Shown in pieces: positions 5,217 through 6,146 of a stretch of DNA of 6,146 nt. The position numbers were made by a program, and so were the translations under genes. Within the stretch, counting starts at the first letter, position 1, and the number at the start of each line of letters is the position of its first letter. Under the pieces are notes generated by a model. It was given only the letters and a program-made list of their open reading frames with translations, had not been told where the DNA came from and did not search any database. The DNA is from an uncultured bacterium (GTDB lineage Bacteria > Verrucomicrobiota > Kiritimatiellia > CAIKKV01), in contig CAIKKV010000055.1 of assembly GCA_903828035.1 (NCBI GenBank), positions 1 to 6,146 of the forward strand, given 5' to 3'.

Positions 5217-5310
5217 GTCATCCCGAGCGTAGTCGAGGGATCTCTTCCTTGACTGCTAAATCTGGAGATCCCTCGACTTCGACCCGAAGCGGGCCTCCGC
5301 TCGGGATGAC
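5217..5310. repeat. Branched palindromic repeat, copy 1
   Basis: Outer arms GTCATCCCGAGCG (5217-5229) and CGCTCGGGATGAC (5298-5310) are perfect inverted repeats. Inner arms of 14 bp (5231-5244 and 5265-5278) are also perfect, around a 20-base loop. The right side carries about 19 extra bases between inner and outer arms, which form a side hairpin CCCG-AAG-CGGG (5283-5293). As RNA or cruciform DNA this would fold as a three-way structure. The TCATCCCGAGCG...TCGAGGGATCT type of palindrome is, as I recall, dispersed in many bacterial genomes. Copy 2 begins at 6069, inverted. Confidence 0.9.
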
Positions 5311-5396
5311 AGAAAAAGATCAACAAAAGCATGAAACACCGCACACCCTACGCAATCCGGAAGGGACAAAAAATATTGCATACAATAACAGCAGGC

Positions 5397-5410
5397 ATTA
5401 ACGCGTTAAT
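5397..5410. promoter_or_regulatory. Perfect 14-bp palindrome, possible operator
   Basis: ATTAACGCGTTAAT is its own reverse complement and ends 45 bp before the ATG of the EF-hand gene. It stands in the AT-rich upstream region where the promoter should lie; TACAAT at 5381-5386 is a possible -10 box, though without a good -35. A dimeric regulator could bind here, overlapping or following the start of transcription. No regulator gene is in the window. Confidence 0.4.
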
Positions 5411-5455
5411 ACTGGAAGACAAGGCCAAAAAGGCAAAACCATAATCGGAGGTCTC

Positions 5456-5836
5456 ATGAAGATTCAGGGTATCGCGTTAGGTGTGTTGATGGCGGGTGCG
5501 TTGAGCGTGGCGGTTGCCCAGGCTGAAGAAAAGGTCGCTGGCGCTCCGGCCAGGGTCGCGCGTGATGGCTTTGCCGCCATCGATACGGATGGAAACGGGA
5601 CCCTTTCGCTGGAAGAGTTCAAGGCGATGGTCGCGAAGAAGCACGAGGCCCGCAAGCTCAAGGAAGGCGAAGCGGCCAAGCCCGCCCCGAACGCCGAGGA
5701 AACGTTCGCCAAGCTGGATACCGACAAGAGCGGCGGCTTGAGCAAGGAAGAAATGGCAGCCGGCCACAAGGGGCCGCGCGATGGCCAGAAGCGCGAAGCG
5801 CGCAAGGCCGCGGCTCCCAAGGCCGTTCAGGAATAA
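5456..5836 (+). CDS. Secreted two-EF-hand protein
   Basis: This encodes a 126-residue exported protein with two EF-hand calcium loops. A Sec signal peptide covers about residues 1-23, ending AQA before EEKV. The first loop is DTDGNGTLSLEE (43-54) and the second DTDKSGGLSKEE (88-99); both have acid or polar ligands at positions 1, 3 and 5 and Glu at 12, so both should bind calcium. The loops are 45 residues apart, with a Lys/Glu/Ala-rich linker, and the tail (104-126) is strongly basic and Ala-rich, probably disordered. No catalytic domain is present, so a role in calcium buffering or binding to anionic surface polymers is a guess. The ATG has GGAGG at 5447-5451. A strong terminator follows, so it is a single-gene unit. 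Similar small proteins are common in Planctomycetota and Verrucomicrobiota, from memory. Confidence 0.88.
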   Translation: MKIQGIALGVLMAGALSVAVAQAEEKVAGAPARVARDGFAAIDTDGNGTLSLEEFKAMVAKKHEARKLKEGEAAKPAPNAEETFAKLDTDKSGGLSKEEMAAGHKGPRDGQKREARKAAAPKAVQE

Positions 5837-5861
5837 CAATCATTCGCAAATCCGATTGACT

Positions 5862-5895
5862 AAAAGCCGTCGCGGAAATCCGCGGCGGCTTTTTT
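5862..5895 (+). terminator. Intrinsic terminator after the EF-hand gene
   Basis: GCCGTCGCGG (5866-5875, preceded by four A) pairs with CCGCGGCGGC (5880-5889) over a 4-base AAAT loop: ten pairs, one of them G-T, followed by six T (5890-5895). It starts 25 bp after the TAA. The A-run before the stem can extend pairing with the T-run, so it may work in both directions. Confidence 0.9.
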
Positions 5896-5974
5896 ATGCC
5901 CGCATTCCGTGTTGGACGGACTCGCTTCCGAGGCGTACACTGTAAACCTGCGGGAAGAGTCACTTCATGAAAAT
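5896..5974. other. Short gene-free spacer after the terminator
   Basis: An open frame from 5909 to 6130 on the plus strand runs through the 26-bp repeat, AT-rich DNA and the palindrome and has no family resemblance or ribosome site. I see no gene and no clear signal here. Confidence 0.5.
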
Positions 5975-6000
5975 GGCGCTTTCGGGTTTGTGGGGGGATT
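5975..6000 (+). repeat. 26-bp direct repeat, copy 2
   Basis: This is the second copy of the sequence at 5132-5157, same strand, with T in place of C at the eighth base. It is followed by an AT-rich stretch (6001-6068) in which no gene is seen; that stretch shows no clear similarity to 5158-5216. Confidence 0.85.
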
Positions 6001-6068
6001 TTTTATTTACGAATCTTGGTGCCATTTTCGCCAAAAGAAAATTTCCTTATATTTATTGATCTTATTCT

Positions 6069-6146
6069 GTCATCCCGAGCGGAGGCCCGCTTCGGGCCGA
6101 AGTCGAGGGATCTCCGGGTTTAGACGGTAAGGAAGAGATCCCTCGA
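6069..6146. repeat. Branched palindromic repeat, copy 2 (cut by window edge)
   Basis: The outer arm GTCATCCCGAGCG (6069-6081) is followed by a side hairpin GGCCCG-CTT-CGGGCC (6084-6098), the inner arm TCGAGGGATCTC (6103-6114), a 20-base loop and the returning inner arm GAGATCCCTCGA (6135-6146), where the window ends. It matches copy 1 in reverse complement, including the side hairpin and part of the loop (TTTAG and AAGGAA). The missing outer arm should lie just past the edge. Confidence 0.88.

Noticed and set aside
5909..6130. A 73-codon plus-strand frame after the EF-hand gene
   Set aside because: It runs through three repeats or AT-rich segments, lacks a ribosome site, and the end is simply the translated palindrome.

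Overview
The window is a GC-rich bacterial chromosome segment with six intact genes and one gene remnant, separated by unusually repeat-dense intergenic DNA. Two proteins carry Sec signal peptides, and there is a YciH/SUI1 gene and an EF-hand protein. By gene content and repeat style I lean towards a Gram-negative bacterium of the PVC group (Verrucomicrobiota/Kiritimatiellota-like). That is an impression from memory, not something the sequence proves. No rRNA, tRNA, transposase, phage gene or CRISPR array is visible.

Layout. Positions 1-239 hold no convincing gene. A repeat (240-306) abuts the stop codon of a leftward secreted DUF4412-like protein (1151-306). Upstream of it, on the same strand, is a family 4 glycosyltransferase (2367-1201). 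Divergent from that starts a two-gene rightward operon: a CYTH-domain triphosphatase (2450-3028) overlapping, by ATGA, a SUI1/YciH translation factor (3025-3366). A class IV aminotransferase (4346-3369, minus) converges on it with only 2 bp between the stop codons. From 4383 to 5455 there is no intact gene. This stretch holds a 77-bp tandem copy of the left-hand repeat, several hairpins, the first ~53 codons of a metallophosphoesterase cut off by a GC-rich repeat-like segment, and a long branched palindrome. A small secreted two-EF-hand protein (5456-5836) follows, with a clear ribosome site, a perfect 14-bp palindrome upstream and a strong intrinsic terminator downstream. After it, the 26-bp motif and the branched palindrome both recur, the palindrome inverted, up to the window edge.

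How the parts fit. The CYTH-SUI1 pair is probably co-transcribed and translationally coupled; the other genes look like independent housekeeping or envelope functions. The two exported proteins have purine-rich Shine-Dalgarno sites. The three genes with divergent or isolated starts (CYTH, glycosyltransferase, aminotransferase) lack one at the preferred ATG and instead show promoter-like hexamers ending a few bases before it, which suggests leaderless or nearly leaderless mRNAs. No defence or other new multi-gene system is evident. The most unusual content is the non-coding repeats: at least two palindromic families, one supplying a stop codon context and the other bracketing the EF-hand gene.
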